64,000 bases of DNA from an uncultured Flavobacteriaceae bacterium (GTDB lineage: Bacteria; Bacteroidota; Bacteroidia; Flavobacteriales; Flavobacteriaceae): positions 372,001 to 436,000 of the forward strand of contig CANKZG010000002.1 in assembly GCA_947488435.1 (NCBI GenBank). The letters run 5' to 3'. This document shows positions 7,581 to 17,022 of this stretch, piece after piece. Position 1 is the first letter of the stretch; every line of letters begins with the position of its first letter. The notes under the pieces are model-generated. The model ran no database searches. It was not told where the DNA came from and was given only the letters and a program-made list of their open reading frames with translations. A program made the position numbers and the translations under genes.

Positions 7581-8918
7581 TTATTCGTCAATTGCTGCTA
7601 CAATTTCTTTTAAAAAAGCGTCAATATCAAAATTTTCTCCTGCTGCTAATCCTGTGCGTACCACAACTAAATCCTTAGAAGGTATAATAAAAACACGCTG
7701 ACCTTGAAAACCATTTGCCGAAAACATATCTCTAGGCACATTTGGATATTTACCATGAGCATTTAACCAAAAATGTGCGCCATAGGTGCCATTTGAATTG
7801 TTCGTAGGTCGAGTACTGTAATCAACCCATTCAGGGGCGAATAACTGCGTGCCATTCCAATTTCCACGATGTAAATATAAAAGCCCAAATTTAGCCCAAT
7901 CTCTTGTGTTTGCCCAGCCGTAGGAAGACCCCACAAAGTTTCCTTCTAAATCTGTTTCTATGAGCATAGAATGCATTCCGATTTTGTCAATTAAATCCGT
8001 GTAAGGGAAATCCAAATAATCTTGATGCGAACTAAATTTAGTGCGCAATATACCGGATAAAAGATTTGATGTTCCAGACGAATAGTTCCATATTTCAGTT
8101 GGTGCTGCAATGGCTTCTTTTTCACGTTGAGGTTGGGTTACATCTGGTGCTAAAAACAGCATTTTATTGACATCCGAAATACTGGCATAATCTTCGTCCC
8201 AAGCCAAACCACTTTGCATACGTAGTAAGTGATTTATAGTAATTGCTTGTCGCTCATCATCTTTCCATGCTTCAATATTAGCCTTGTCACCTACAGATAA
8301 TACTCCCTGATATTCTAAAACACCGTATAGCGTGGCTAGAATACTCTTTGTCATCGACCATCCTAATATTGGTGTAGTTTCATCAAACTCTTCAATATAT
8401 CGTTCTCCAATTATATGGTCCTTATATACAATTAGAGCGGTTCGCGTTCTTTGATTATCTGGATCCGAGAAAACACTGTCGAGAGCACTTTCAATTTTGG
8501 AATAATTTACATTTGAAAAGAGGGTATCTCTGGGTTCAGAATTTCCATAAGGAAATGGTAATTCATTGCCAGAAGTTGAGCGTTTTGGTTTTAATCCTGT
8601 AAATGGTTTATTTCCTGAGATAACTAAGGCGCACCCTAAACCATCTCTGCATATCGTGGTTCGTTTTCGGAGTCCAAAAACAGAAGAAGACACACGATTA
8701 TCGGTACTTTCTATGGTAGTATTTGCTAATTTAATAAGCGGTACATTATTGTCATTTTCTGTAATTGAACTAGGGGAGCGGTGCGCAATATAAACCGAAG
8801 AAGCCATGTTTTTTGCAGCATAACCCGATATAATGGTAAGTCTAGGATATACATAAAACAGGGCTACACCTAATATCAGGAGAAATGCAAATAGAAGTAC
8901 TCTTTTTAAAATCTTCAT
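7581..8918 (-). CDS. Membrane-anchored serine hydrolase (beta-lactamase/6-aminohexanoate hydrolase-like)
   Basis: An N-terminal transmembrane anchor (residues 6-25) precedes a periplasmic beta-lactamase-fold domain. The catalytic SxxK is S188-M-T-K191 in LGWSMTKSIL. A tyrosine motif follows in WNYSSGTSN, giving YSS where class C beta-lactamases have YSN, and HFWLNAHGK lies near the end. The pattern resembles NylB/EstB-type enzymes more than true beta-lactamases. The substrate may be an ester, amide or peptide. It is divergent from the pirin gene, with a good minus-strand promoter in the 70-bp gap. Confidence 0.82.
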   Translation of the reverse strand: MKILKRVLLFAFLLILGVALFYVYPRLTIISGYAAKNMASSVYIAHRSPSSITENDNNVPLIKLANTTIESTDNRVSSSVFGLRKRTTICRDGLGCALVISGNKPFTGLKPKRSTSGNELPFPYGNSEPRDTLFSNVNYSKIESALDSVFSDPDNQRTRTALIVYKDHIIGERYIEEFDETTPILGWSMTKSILATLYGVLEYQGVLSVGDKANIEAWKDDERQAITINHLLRMQSGLAWDEDYASISDVNKMLFLAPDVTQPQREKEAIAAPTEIWNYSSGTSNLLSGILRTKFSSHQDYLDFPYTDLIDKIGMHSMLIETDLEGNFVGSSYGWANTRDWAKFGLLYLHRGNWNGTQLFAPEWVDYSTRPTNNSNGTYGAHFWLNAHGKYPNVPRDMFSANGFQGQRVFIIPSKDLVVVRTGLAAGENFDIDAFLKEIVAAIDE

Positions 8919-8966
8919 GGAAGGTATTATAGTCTTAGAGAGTGAATTGTTGTAAATTTAAACAAG

Positions 8967-8996
8967 CAAATTTAAGTATTACATTCTTATGTCCAA
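8967..8996 (-). promoter_or_regulatory. Bacteroidota-type promoter for the serine hydrolase gene
   Basis: On the minus strand TAAATTTG (plus-strand 8967-8974) matches the -7 consensus TAnnTTTG exactly. A TTG at 8994-8996 lies 19 bases upstream of it, the usual distance for the -33 element. The -33 element falls within the first codons of the divergent pirin gene, so the two transcription units are interlocked. Confidence 0.55.
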
Positions 8997-9861
8997 CCTA
9001 GGTTTAATAATTGAAGAGCGAAGCAGAGATATTGGGGATTTTTTAGTAGGTCGCCTTATTCCCTTTCGAAAAAAAAGAATGATAGGTCCCTTTATTTTTA
9101 TAGACCATATGGGGCCAACGCAACTAGGTCCTCATAAATATATGGATGTAGATCAGCATCCGCATATAGGTTTAGCTACGCTTACCTTTATGTTGGAAGG
9201 AGAAATTATGCATGAAGATAGTTTAGGTACGAAACAGCGAATTACACCAGGTTCCGTAAACTGGATGGTGGCAGGCAATGGTGTGTCGCATAGCGAACGC
9301 ACCCCAAAAGATCTTAGAAGCGGTACCAAGTTTATGGCCCATGGGTATCAAATATGGATTGCTTTACCCAAACATTTGGAGGATATTCCTCCCGAATTTC
9401 ATCATATTCCCGAATCTAAATTACCAAGGTGGCAAGATGGCAATGCAACCTTTAAACTCATAGCAGGAGAAGGTTATGGGTACAAATCTCCCGTACCTGT
9501 ACATTCAACATTATTTATGATTGAAATAAAGACGCAAGAAGTATATCATTTGGATACCAGAACGCATTTAAGTGGGGAAATTGGAATTTGCGTAGTTGAA
9601 GGTGCGATAGTAGCTTGCAATGATTTAATTCAAAAAGGAAATATTTTAGTTTCTAAGGTAGTCGACACTTGTAAAATAGTGATAAAACCCAATAGTCATA
9701 TACTTCTTTTTGGAGGAGAATCTTTTCCTGAAAAAAGACATATATATTGGAATTTTGTTTCTTCAGACCTTTCAAAAATTGAAAAAGCTAAAAGTGCTTG
9801 GGAAGAGCGTTCTTTTCCTATGATGCCAAATGATAAAAGCTATGTACCTTTACCAAGCTAA
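8989..9861 (+). CDS. Pirin family bicupin protein
   Basis: The 290-residue protein has the two-cupin layout of pirins. The N-terminal cupin carries the metal ligands in HPHIGLATLTFMLEGEIMHEDS, followed by GSVNWMVAGNGVSHSER, typical of the family. The second cupin starts near STLFMIEIKT. Bacterial pirins bind iron, and some have quercetin dioxygenase activity, but many are unassigned. There is no signal peptide. The next gene starts 9 bases after the stop, so the two may be co-transcribed without an obvious functional link. Confidence 0.88.
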   Translation: MSNLGLIIEERSRDIGDFLVGRLIPFRKKRMIGPFIFIDHMGPTQLGPHKYMDVDQHPHIGLATLTFMLEGEIMHEDSLGTKQRITPGSVNWMVAGNGVSHSERTPKDLRSGTKFMAHGYQIWIALPKHLEDIPPEFHHIPESKLPRWQDGNATFKLIAGEGYGYKSPVPVHSTLFMIEIKTQEVYHLDTRTHLSGEIGICVVEGAIVACNDLIQKGNILVSKVVDTCKIVIKPNSHILLFGGESFPEKRHIYWNFVSSDLSKIEKAKSAWEERSFPMMPNDKSYVPLPS

Positions 9862-9869
9862 ATGTTGCG

Positions 9870-11387
9870 ATGATAGAAAAATGGTTTAGAACGCTAGTAG
9901 TGTCATTTTTAATGATAACTATGATGTCTTGCGAGCAAAAAAAGGAAGAAAACCCCGAGTTGCTTTTCAAAACGTATTGTGCCAGTTGTCATATCCTTCC
10001 AGAGATACAAGATTTACCGAAGTCGATATGGGCATCTGAAATTTTACCTGAAATGGGTGCCAGATTAGGGATAAGAGACAGCGCTTATAATCCACTACGG
10101 GGATATCCCTTTTCGGAGATGGAAGCGATAACAAAATCCGGTATATATCCATATAATTCTAGTATTTCAAGGGAAGACTGGGAAGCTTTAAAAAAGTATG
10201 TTCTTGATTTAGCCCCTGATTCGTTATACGATAATACCACAAAAGAGCCCTTTAAAACTTTAGAAAATTTTGATGCAAAAACAGTTTCTATTGATACAGA
10301 AAATGGGAGTTTTATCACGCATCTTAACTATAATTTTGAAAAGAATTGGATTGAAATAGGAGATGCTTATGGAATTTTAAAAATGTATGATCCTATTCAA
10401 AAAACAGTATATCAAGAAGATCAATTTTCAAGTTCCGTTTTAGCACATTCAACAATTGGAAAGACTAGTATCACCACTTTAATTGGGAAATTAGATCCGT
10501 CTCAAATAGCATCTGGTCGTATTTGGATCAATGATAGCCTGCATAAATATCAACTTCCAGATACGTTACACAGACCTGTCAATAATTTGGTAAAGGACTT
10601 AAATAATGATGGTAACTTAGAAATGGTAGTTAGTGAGTTTGGAAACTTTACAGGTTCTCTCTCTTTATTTGCTAAGCAAAACACAGGTTATACCAAAACC
10701 AATTTGCTTAATTTACCTGGGGTTATTCGAGTGCTGTCGCATGATATGGATAAGAATGGATTGGAAGATCTCGTGGTTTTAACCTCCCAAGGAGATGAGA
10801 GTATTACCATACTATACCAAGAAGAAAATTTAAGATTTAAGATAGACAAAGCAATACGTTTTAGTCCAGTTTATGGGAGTAGTTGGTTCGAGTTAGTAGA
10901 TTATGATAAGGATGAAGATCTAGATATTATTACGGTGCATGGCGATAATGCGGATAAATCTTATGTGCATAAACCGTATCACGGGATGCGAATTCATTTG
11001 AATGATGGAAAGAACAAATTTTCGGAGCGCTATTTTTATCCGTTACACGGTGCAACTAGGGTATTAACTAGAGATTTTGATAAGGACGGAGATCTGGATA
11101 TTGCTTTAATTGCAACATTCCCGGATTATGAGAATAATCCTGATGCCACATTTGTGTATTTAGAAAATGAAAAGTCGGAAGATTTTAAGTTTGTTGCGCG
11201 CACTTTCGATAAAGTAAAATCTAGCCGGTGGTTTTTAATGGATGCCGGAGATATTGATCAAGACGGAGATGAAGATATCATTTTAAGTGCCTTTACGTAT
11301 CTTTTTACTCCTGTCCCTGACAAAATTTCAAAGCAATGGAATATGGAAAATATAGACTTAATGATATTAGAAAACAAACTGAAATAG
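9870..11387 (+). CDS. Lipoprotein with CxxCH haem motif and FG-GAP/VCBS repeats
   Basis: The signal sequence ends in a lipobox with Cys21 (MMSC). A c-type haem motif CASCH (C37, C40, H41) follows in a short cytochrome-like region reaching about residue 115. The rest is a beta-propeller-like series with at least five calcium-type loops (DLNNDGNLEM, DMDKNGLEDL, DYDKDEDLDI, DFDKDGDLDI, DIDQDGDEDI). The protein is expected on the outer side of the inner or outer membrane. Fusion of a mono-haem cytochrome to a propeller suggests electron transfer to or from a bound substrate, but neither partner nor substrate is visible. Confidence 0.8.
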   Translation: MIEKWFRTLVVSFLMITMMSCEQKKEENPELLFKTYCASCHILPEIQDLPKSIWASEILPEMGARLGIRDSAYNPLRGYPFSEMEAITKSGIYPYNSSISREDWEALKKYVLDLAPDSLYDNTTKEPFKTLENFDAKTVSIDTENGSFITHLNYNFEKNWIEIGDAYGILKMYDPIQKTVYQEDQFSSSVLAHSTIGKTSITTLIGKLDPSQIASGRIWINDSLHKYQLPDTLHRPVNNLVKDLNNDGNLEMVVSEFGNFTGSLSLFAKQNTGYTKTNLLNLPGVIRVLSHDMDKNGLEDLVVLTSQGDESITILYQEENLRFKIDKAIRFSPVYGSSWFELVDYDKDEDLDIITVHGDNADKSYVHKPYHGMRIHLNDGKNKFSERYFYPLHGATRVLTRDFDKDGDLDIALIATFPDYENNPDATFVYLENEKSEDFKFVARTFDKVKSSRWFLMDAGDIDQDGDEDIILSAFTYLFTPVPDKISKQWNMENIDLMILENKLK

Positions 11388-11456
11388 AAATATCATTCAG
11401 GTTTTTTATAAGTATTTAATGATTGATTTTAGGAAATTAAAACAAATGATAAACAT

Positions 11457-11924
11457 ATGCTAGTTCATACGTTACGGAAACTTTTTTCTAGAGATATAAA
11501 TAGACTTAAAGAAGAAATTAAGTTGTATAGTAAAGAAGAAAATCTTTGGATTATTCAGGACAGTATTAACAATTCTGCAGGAAATTTATGCCTACATTTA
11601 ATTGGAAATTTAAATACTTTTATTGGGGTAGTACTGGGAACGTCAAATTACACTAGAGATCGTGATGCAGAGTTTAATTTGAAGAATGTTTCTAAAGATA
11701 AACTTCTGGAACAATTGGAAGAAACGCGCATGTTGGTTGATGTAAGTTTAGAAAACCTAAATGAAAATAGATTACAAGAAGAGTTTCCAATTCAAGTGTT
11801 TTCCGAAAAAACAAGTATTGCCTATATGTTGATACATTTAACCACGCATCTTACCTATCATAGAGGACAAATAAACTACCATAGACGTCTTTTAGATCAG
11901 AAAGAAGAAATGGAAATAGATTAA
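11457..11924 (+). CDS. DinB-like four-helix protein (DUF1572 type)
   Basis: The protein is all-helical and 155 residues long. It has the spaced histidines of the DinB/YfiT superfamily: H in LHLIGNL near residue 49 and HLTYHRGQINYH near 130-141. The superfamily binds a metal ion, and some members are thiol-dependent transferases. No signal peptide is seen. The next gene follows after 4 bases. Function beyond the fold is unknown. Confidence 0.78.
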   Translation: MLVHTLRKLFSRDINRLKEEIKLYSKEENLWIIQDSINNSAGNLCLHLIGNLNTFIGVVLGTSNYTRDRDAEFNLKNVSKDKLLEQLEETRMLVDVSLENLNENRLQEEFPIQVFSEKTSIAYMLIHLTTHLTYHRGQINYHRRLLDQKEEMEID

Positions 11925-11928
11925 CGGT

Positions 11929-12594
11929 ATGAAAAAAATATCTTTTTGTGTTTTACTACTATTTGGACTAGGCTCATGCAATTCAACAAGAACAATCGTA
12001 GAAAAGCCTATAGTTTTTGGTGAGGAACGCAAAAAGCTGAGCTTGGAGTACTTAGAACAACGCTATGGATTAAAACAATCAAGCCCTACGATTGTTCCTA
12101 AAATGATTGTAGTGCACTGGACGGCAATCCCAACGCTTAAAAAGTCTTTTGAAGCTTTTGAAAAAACTACCTTACCAAATTGGAGACCCGACATAAAAAA
12201 TGTTAGCGGATTAAACGTATCTACGCATTTTCTGGTAGATCGGGATGGCACCATATATAAACTAATGCCGGAGACAATTATGGGAAGACATGTGATTGGA
12301 TTAAACCACTGTGCGCTAGGTATTGAAAATGTTGGAGGAACTACAGATACCCCACTTACAAAAGCACAACTAAAGGCAAATATTTGGTTAATTAATTATT
12401 TGAAGTCTAAATACGTCACCATCGATTATTTAATTGGTCATTATGAATACACCAATTTTGAAGGGCATGAACTTTGGTTGGAAGTAGATGAAGGCTACAG
12501 AACGGAAAAAACAGATCCAGGAAAAGGATTTTTGCAAGACCTCAGAATAGCAACGAAAAAACTTAACTTTAAACCCACACCGCAAACAAAATAA
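11929..12594 (+). CDS. N-acetylmuramoyl-L-alanine amidase (Amidase_2), lipoprotein
   Basis: A short lipoprotein signal (GLGSC) precedes an Amidase_2 domain with the zinc-site elements MIVVHWTA, STHFLVDRDGTIYKL and GLNHCALGIENVGG, plus a C-terminal acidic/lysine region ending TDPGKGF. The reaction is cleavage of the bond between N-acetylmuramic acid and the L-Ala of the peptide stem, in the periplasm. It is 3 bases from the M14 peptidase gene, so the two form an operon that could process or recycle peptidoglycan peptides. Confidence 0.87.
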   Translation: MKKISFCVLLLFGLGSCNSTRTIVEKPIVFGEERKKLSLEYLEQRYGLKQSSPTIVPKMIVVHWTAIPTLKKSFEAFEKTTLPNWRPDIKNVSGLNVSTHFLVDRDGTIYKLMPETIMGRHVIGLNHCALGIENVGGTTDTPLTKAQLKANIWLINYLKSKYVTIDYLIGHYEYTNFEGHELWLEVDEGYRTEKTDPGKGFLQDLRIATKKLNFKPTPQTK

Positions 12595-12596
12595 TT

Positions 12597-14066
12597 ATGA
12601 TTCTTAAATTTCGAATACTACTATTTGCCTTTTTATTTGTAGGCATAAGCTATGGACAGGAAAACGATATTACCACGGCACTATATGAAACTTATGGGGA
12701 TTTTAAAGAGCATAGTCTAAATAAGAGAAGAATAAAACACCATCAATTACAACCGTTAATTGCAAAAATTAAAAGCAATAAAAAGTATACGGTTCGTAAG
12801 GTTGGAACATCTATAGAAGGCAGAGATTTGTCTTTAATAAGTATAGGTTCGGGAGAAGTAGATGTTTTTCTTTGGTCGCAAATGCATGGAAATGAACCTA
12901 CTGCAACGCAAGCCATTTTCGATATTTTTAATTTTCTAAACGGAGACACTTTTAGTGAGGAAAAAGAAGCTATTCTTAGTAATTTAAAGCTTCATTTCTT
13001 ACCGATGATTAACCCTGATGGTGCAGAAGTATATCAACGCAGAAATACTTTAGGGATTGATATTAACAGGGATGCCCTGCGCTTGCAATCTCCTGAAGGA
13101 CAAACATTGAAAAAAGTTCGCGATAGTTTAAATGCAGCGTTTGGATTTAATCTGCATGATCAGAGTACATATTACAATGCGGAACAAACCGAAAAACCGG
13201 CAACAATTTCATATTTAGCACCACCTTTTAATTATGAGAAAGACATTAATGAGGTTCGGGCGAATGCGATGAAGGTAATTGTTTTCATGAATAGTATCAT
13301 ACAGAAGTATGCTCCAGGACAGGTAGGGCGCTATAGTGACGATTTTGAGCCTAGGGCTTTTGGAGATAATATTCAAAAATGGGGAACTAGCGCCATTCTT
13401 ATCGAATCTGGAGGATATACCAATGATGTGGAAAAACAGGAAATACGTAAGCTTAACTATGTATCTATTTTATCGGCAATATATACGATTGCAAACGGCA
13501 CCTATAAAAATATAGCACTTGAAGATTATGAAAAAATCCCGAAAAATGACCGTAAGCTATTCGATCTTAAATTAACTGGCGTTACCTATCCATTATTGGA
13601 TAAAGATTATATTCTGGATATAGGTATTCACCGTCTGGAAGTAGATAATGAAAATAGTACTGATTTTTACTACAGTAGCCGTGTTATTGATCAGGGTGAC
13701 TTATCTACCTACTATGGGTATGAAACACTGGAAGCTTCGGGATATAAAATTAAAGCAGGCACCGTTGCTCCAACTACGATAACATCTATAAAGGCTTTAA
13801 ATAAATTGAATGTTTTTGAATTGCTAAAATTAGGACATACGTACATTCGTGTTATCGACATCCCAAGTGATGAAAATAAAACAGAAGTACCTATACATGC
13901 AATTAGCGAAAACTATAAGCTTCCACCACTGCGCATCGAGGTAGGGATTAACCCCACTTTTTTGCTGGAAAAAGATGGAGAACTTCACTATGCGATAATC
14001 AACGGGTTTTTAATTGACCTTAAAACAGGAAGATCAAATTTTAAAAATGCTATGATTTTGCGCTAA
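12597..14066 (+). CDS. Secreted M14 family zinc carboxypeptidase
   Basis: A signal peptide (cleavage near SYGQ) precedes a carboxypeptidase A-fold domain. The zinc ligands are H97 and E100 in MHGNEPT and H187 in FNLHDQ. The substrate-binding NRD is at about 157-159, and the catalytic glutamate E270 is in ILIESGGY. These spacings fit the M14 family. The C-terminal 170 residues form an extra region that I cannot assign. Position directly behind an amidase suggests peptidoglycan stem peptides as one possible substrate, but protein degradation is also possible. Confidence 0.86.
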   Translation: MILKFRILLFAFLFVGISYGQENDITTALYETYGDFKEHSLNKRRIKHHQLQPLIAKIKSNKKYTVRKVGTSIEGRDLSLISIGSGEVDVFLWSQMHGNEPTATQAIFDIFNFLNGDTFSEEKEAILSNLKLHFLPMINPDGAEVYQRRNTLGIDINRDALRLQSPEGQTLKKVRDSLNAAFGFNLHDQSTYYNAEQTEKPATISYLAPPFNYEKDINEVRANAMKVIVFMNSIIQKYAPGQVGRYSDDFEPRAFGDNIQKWGTSAILIESGGYTNDVEKQEIRKLNYVSILSAIYTIANGTYKNIALEDYEKIPKNDRKLFDLKLTGVTYPLLDKDYILDIGIHRLEVDNENSTDFYYSSRVIDQGDLSTYYGYETLEASGYKIKAGTVAPTTITSIKALNKLNVFELLKLGHTYIRVIDIPSDENKTEVPIHAISENYKLPPLRIEVGINPTFLLEKDGELHYAIINGFLIDLKTGRSNFKNAMILR

Positions 14067-14072
14067 GCTCTT

Positions 14073-14240
14073 TTAATAGCCGAATTGTATATGTATTTGA
14101 GATCCATAAAGGAGTAAAACGCCTAACATTGTCATTAAAGTAAGTACAATTGCAGAAAAAAGTACAAGTACAAAACTCTTAGACCATATAGAAAGTGCGC
14201 TTAGCGCGCTTTTTTCAATTATTTCATTTATCACATCCAT
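14073..14240 (-). CDS. Possible small membrane protein, 55 residues
   Basis: An ATG-started minus-strand frame encodes a mostly hydrophobic 55-residue protein with a short polar N-terminus (MDVINEIIEK) and one strong transmembrane helix (SFVLVLFSAIVLTLMTMLGV). Small single-pass proteins of this kind are common and often unannotated. Against it, a terminator-like hairpin for the other strand lies inside the frame, and there is no homology I can name. Treat it as tentative. Confidence 0.4.
   Translation of the reverse strand: MDVINEIIEKSALSALSIWSKSFVLVLFSAIVLTLMTMLGVLLLYGSQIHIQFGY
14193..14215 (+). terminator. Rho-independent terminator-like hairpin
   Basis: AAGTGCGC and GCGCGCTT pair over 8 bp (one G-T pair) around a TTA loop, followed by a T tract. 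It would end transcription from the amidase-peptidase operon about 130 bases after the peptidase stop. The same bases encode the repeated Ser-Ala-Leu of the minus-strand small ORF, so the repeat could also be of coding origin. Confidence 0.5.
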
Positions 14241-14606
14241 AATTCATCATTTTAATTATAAAATCAATAGCATTTGGTAGGATGTAGTTGTTAGGATTCT
14301 TTGGGGTATTACTTATAAAACAATTGCCGTGCCAAAAACCCTACTTATTAGGTCGTTCTGATCTATACAATATTACGATTACGCGAAAAGAATAAACCGC
14401 GCCGAGCTGAAAAAGAAACGAAAAGCTATTCCTATTATATGAAAACCCGCTGTGCTATGGAACTGTAGCCGGGAAGTTAAAGTTATTTTAAATTTTGCCT
14501 TTAAAAGCCTTCTTTAAAAATACATCTCTTAATTTAACGTTGTTCAGGAGAAGATAACACCAAGTATCCTGACAATATCAATCAAATCACGAACCTTATA
14601 ATTGAC

Positions 14607-14774
14607 ATGATGAAACTTAAAAAGAAATACGTATTTCTATCCTTAGCTTATGTAATATATGTAGGAGTAATAATTGCTGTAGTAAGCTACAAACCCAGTC
14701 CCACAGTAGAAATAGAAAAAAAACAAGAGGTGACTAAGCGATGCAAAAAAACATGCTCAGGTAATCAAAGTTAA
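14607..14774 (+). CDS. Possible small membrane-anchored protein, 55 residues
   Basis: The frame starts with two adjacent ATG codons and encodes a lysine-rich start (MMKLKKKYV), one transmembrane helix (FLSLAYVIYVGVIIAVVSY) and a polar tail with two cysteines (RCKKTCSGNQ). The positive-inside start and tail suggest a type II single-pass protein with the cysteines outside. No family was recognised. It stands alone between convergent genes. Confidence 0.45.
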   Translation: MMKLKKKYVFLSLAYVIYVGVIIAVVSYKPSPTVEIEKKQEVTKRCKKTCSGNQS

Positions 14775-14815
14775 ATGTATTTGTTGCGAAGGAATATTCT
14801 GGAATGCGATACGAG

Positions 14816-15898
14816 TTAATCACACCCTCCAGTAAACCCATCAGCACTAAATCTGGTTTGTACTGCCCCCTGAAGACTTCCTGTAGTAACTTGAATGGCT
14901 AAATTATTTTCACCGCTTCCATCTCTTTTAGGGGTACAATACTCAAAAAGATAAAAACTATTCGCTTGCTCTGAAACCCTAAAAGAAATAGCATTAAATG
15001 TAGTTTCCAATTCAGCTTCATTTCCAGCAAATACACTAAATGTTTTTCCAATCTCCCCTAAAATTTCGGTGTCAATCTCTGCACCCAAACCAATAGTGAA
15101 AAACGAGATATTAGTATTGGCTGTTGCCACTGCATTTAATGCTGCCTGCTCTGTAAATCGTGAAGCCTGATCCGTTCCATCGGTAAACATTACAATAGAT
15201 GCCGCTCCTATAACATCATTTGATGCACTTTCTTGCACTAAATCTTCTGCAATGTTGGTCGCTTTTATTACAGCACCATATAAATCGGTAGAAGGATCAT
15301 TACTGATGTTTTCGGTAATCCCATCAATGGCAGCGGTAAGTTCGGATTTAGAGGAGCTCAATGGATTTAAAAGATGTAATTCATTCTCTCCGTCAAACCA
15401 ATAAATAGCCATTTGAAAAGACTCACTCTCTTCAACCGGGAGTACATTATTGATAAACGAAACAGAGGCGGTTTTTAACTCGTCTAGACTATTGCTAAGT
15501 ACACTATTGCTTAAATCCAATACGAGTAAAGTATTATTGTTGAATATTCTGGAGTTTGGAGAAATTCTGGCAAAAGATTCTGAAGCCGAAATGGTATTAA
15601 AACAATCATCATTTCTTCCTTGTTCAAATATGGTAAATTGTTCCGCTGTAAGTCCTGGAATAGGATTTCCTAAATTATCAGAAACTCTAAAAAAGACAGA
15701 TACCCTGCCAGGTAATGTGGTAAACTGATCTTGAATGGATAGCTGTAAGGTGTTTTCTCCTAAGTTAAGACATTCGTCAACAGTTTGACCTTGGCCTAAA
15801 CCTCCAAAATCAAAACGAACATCATCATCGGCATTGCCACAGGAAAAAAATAAAAGGAAGGTACAGCATAGCAGAGACAATTGGGTGTATAATTTCAT
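14816..15898 (-). CDS. Lipoprotein with von Willebrand factor A domain
   Basis: The lipobox cysteine is C20 (LLFFSC). A VWA domain follows with the metal-ion-dependent adhesion site DLSNS (D128, S130, S132) and a downstream FTDGTD. Before it lies a strand-rich region (about 50-95) that reads like a small Ig-like module (VFFRVSDNLGNPIPGL). VWA lipoproteins bind other proteins through the metal site. No clear ligand or operon partner is present: the gene stands alone and converges on the small ORF at 14607. Confidence 0.82.
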   Translation of the reverse strand: MKLYTQLSLLCCTFLLFFSCGNADDDVRFDFGGLGQGQTVDECLNLGENTLQLSIQDQFTTLPGRVSVFFRVSDNLGNPIPGLTAEQFTIFEQGRNDDCFNTISASESFARISPNSRIFNNNTLLVLDLSNSVLSNSLDELKTASVSFINNVLPVEESESFQMAIYWFDGENELHLLNPLSSSKSELTAAIDGITENISNDPSTDLYGAVIKATNIAEDLVQESASNDVIGAASIVMFTDGTDQASRFTEQAALNAVATANTNISFFTIGLGAEIDTEILGEIGKTFSVFAGNEAELETTFNAISFRVSEQANSFYLFEYCTPKRDGSGENNLAIQVTTGSLQGAVQTRFSADGFTGGCD

Positions 15899-16023
15899 TT
15901 TCAGTACATTTTGCGTTCATCAAGCAGAACGTATAATTTTTAGTAAAATTATGTGGAGGCTAAAAATTCCTTTTTACTTTTAAAAGAGAAACGTTATCTT
16001 AATAGGAAATAAAATGATCTAAA

Positions 16024-16968
16024 ATGAGCCCGAAGCAGGAGTCAATTATAATTTTACTATTCATTTTAATGGTTTTCGCTATAGGAAATGCTCAAACGCC
16101 AAATATTGCCGAACGTTTGGGTTATGACAAAAATGCAAAATTACTGATCATTCATGCAGATGATTTAGGTGTTTCGCATTCGGAAAATAGAGCAAGCATT
16201 TCAGGTTTGGAAGAAAGCCCTGTAAATTCAGCAAGCATTATGGTACCTTGTCCTTGGTTTCCCGAAATTGCCGCTTATGCCCGAAAAAATACAGATAAAG
16301 ATCTGGGTTTACATCTTACCTTAAATAGTGAGTGGGATTTTTACAAATGGGGACCCGTAACTTCATTAGATCTTATTCCCAGCTTAGTGAATGCCTCTGG
16401 TTATTTTTATTCAAGAGTAGACAGTTTAGCAATGTTCGCTGCTGCCAATGAAGTGGCTATAGAACTAAGAAATCAAGTAAAGAAAGCTTACAAATATGGC
16501 ATCGATGTTACGCATTTAGATGCGCATATGGGGGCTGCAATGAGCACACCAGAATATTTAAAGGCCTATATACAGATCGGGCAGGAGTTTAGACTTCCCG
16601 TATTGTTAGATCATAATATTCCAGGGATGCAAAATAGTGCAATACAAAGTATTCTGGGGAATACAGATGTTATCGTGGATCACCTATATACAGCAGGACC
16701 CGAAGATTATGCTAGTGGTATGGAAAATTACTATGCTAAGATACTAACCGATTTGGAACCTGGCTTGAATTGCCTACTCATTCATTTGGCGTTTAATGAT
16801 GATGAAATGAAAGCAGTTACTAAAGGTCATGAAAATTGGGGAGCGGCATGGCGTCAGGCAGATTATGATTTTTTTACTAGTGAAAAGTGTAAGCAACTCA
16901 TGACGGAGCAGAAAATTATTTTGGTAAGTTGGAGAGAGATTCGTGATAAAATTAGTAGAATGGATTAA
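16024..16968 (+). CDS. YdjC/ChbG-like carbohydrate deacetylase, secreted
   Basis: A signal peptide (cleavage near GNAQ) precedes a YdjC-fold domain. Metal ligands and catalytic residues are visible as HADDLG (D46, D47) and THLDAHMG (H164, D166, H168). YdjC-family enzymes remove acetyl groups from small oligosaccharides such as diacetylchitobiose. Most are cytoplasmic, while this one is exported. No sugar transport or glycosidase gene is adjacent. A terminator-like hairpin follows 55 bases after the stop. Confidence 0.83.
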   Translation: MSPKQESIIILLFILMVFAIGNAQTPNIAERLGYDKNAKLLIIHADDLGVSHSENRASISGLEESPVNSASIMVPCPWFPEIAAYARKNTDKDLGLHLTLNSEWDFYKWGPVTSLDLIPSLVNASGYFYSRVDSLAMFAAANEVAIELRNQVKKAYKYGIDVTHLDAHMGAAMSTPEYLKAYIQIGQEFRLPVLLDHNIPGMQNSAIQSILGNTDVIVDHLYTAGPEDYASGMENYYAKILTDLEPGLNCLLIHLAFNDDEMKAVTKGHENWGAAWRQADYDFFTSEKCKQLMTEQKIILVSWREIRDKISRMD

Positions 16969-17022
16969 ATGCTGTAGTTATAACAAATTGTTAAATCAGA
17001 AATTTCATCTGTTAAATAAAAA

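Larger units (their letters stand above)
14067..14815. other. 750-bp gap between convergent units with two small ORFs
   Basis: The gap holds a minus-strand 55-codon ORF (14073-14240), a hairpin with T tract (14193-14215) and a plus-strand 55-codon ORF (14607-14774). Between 14241 and 14606 I see no gene or repeat. Confidence 0.6.
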
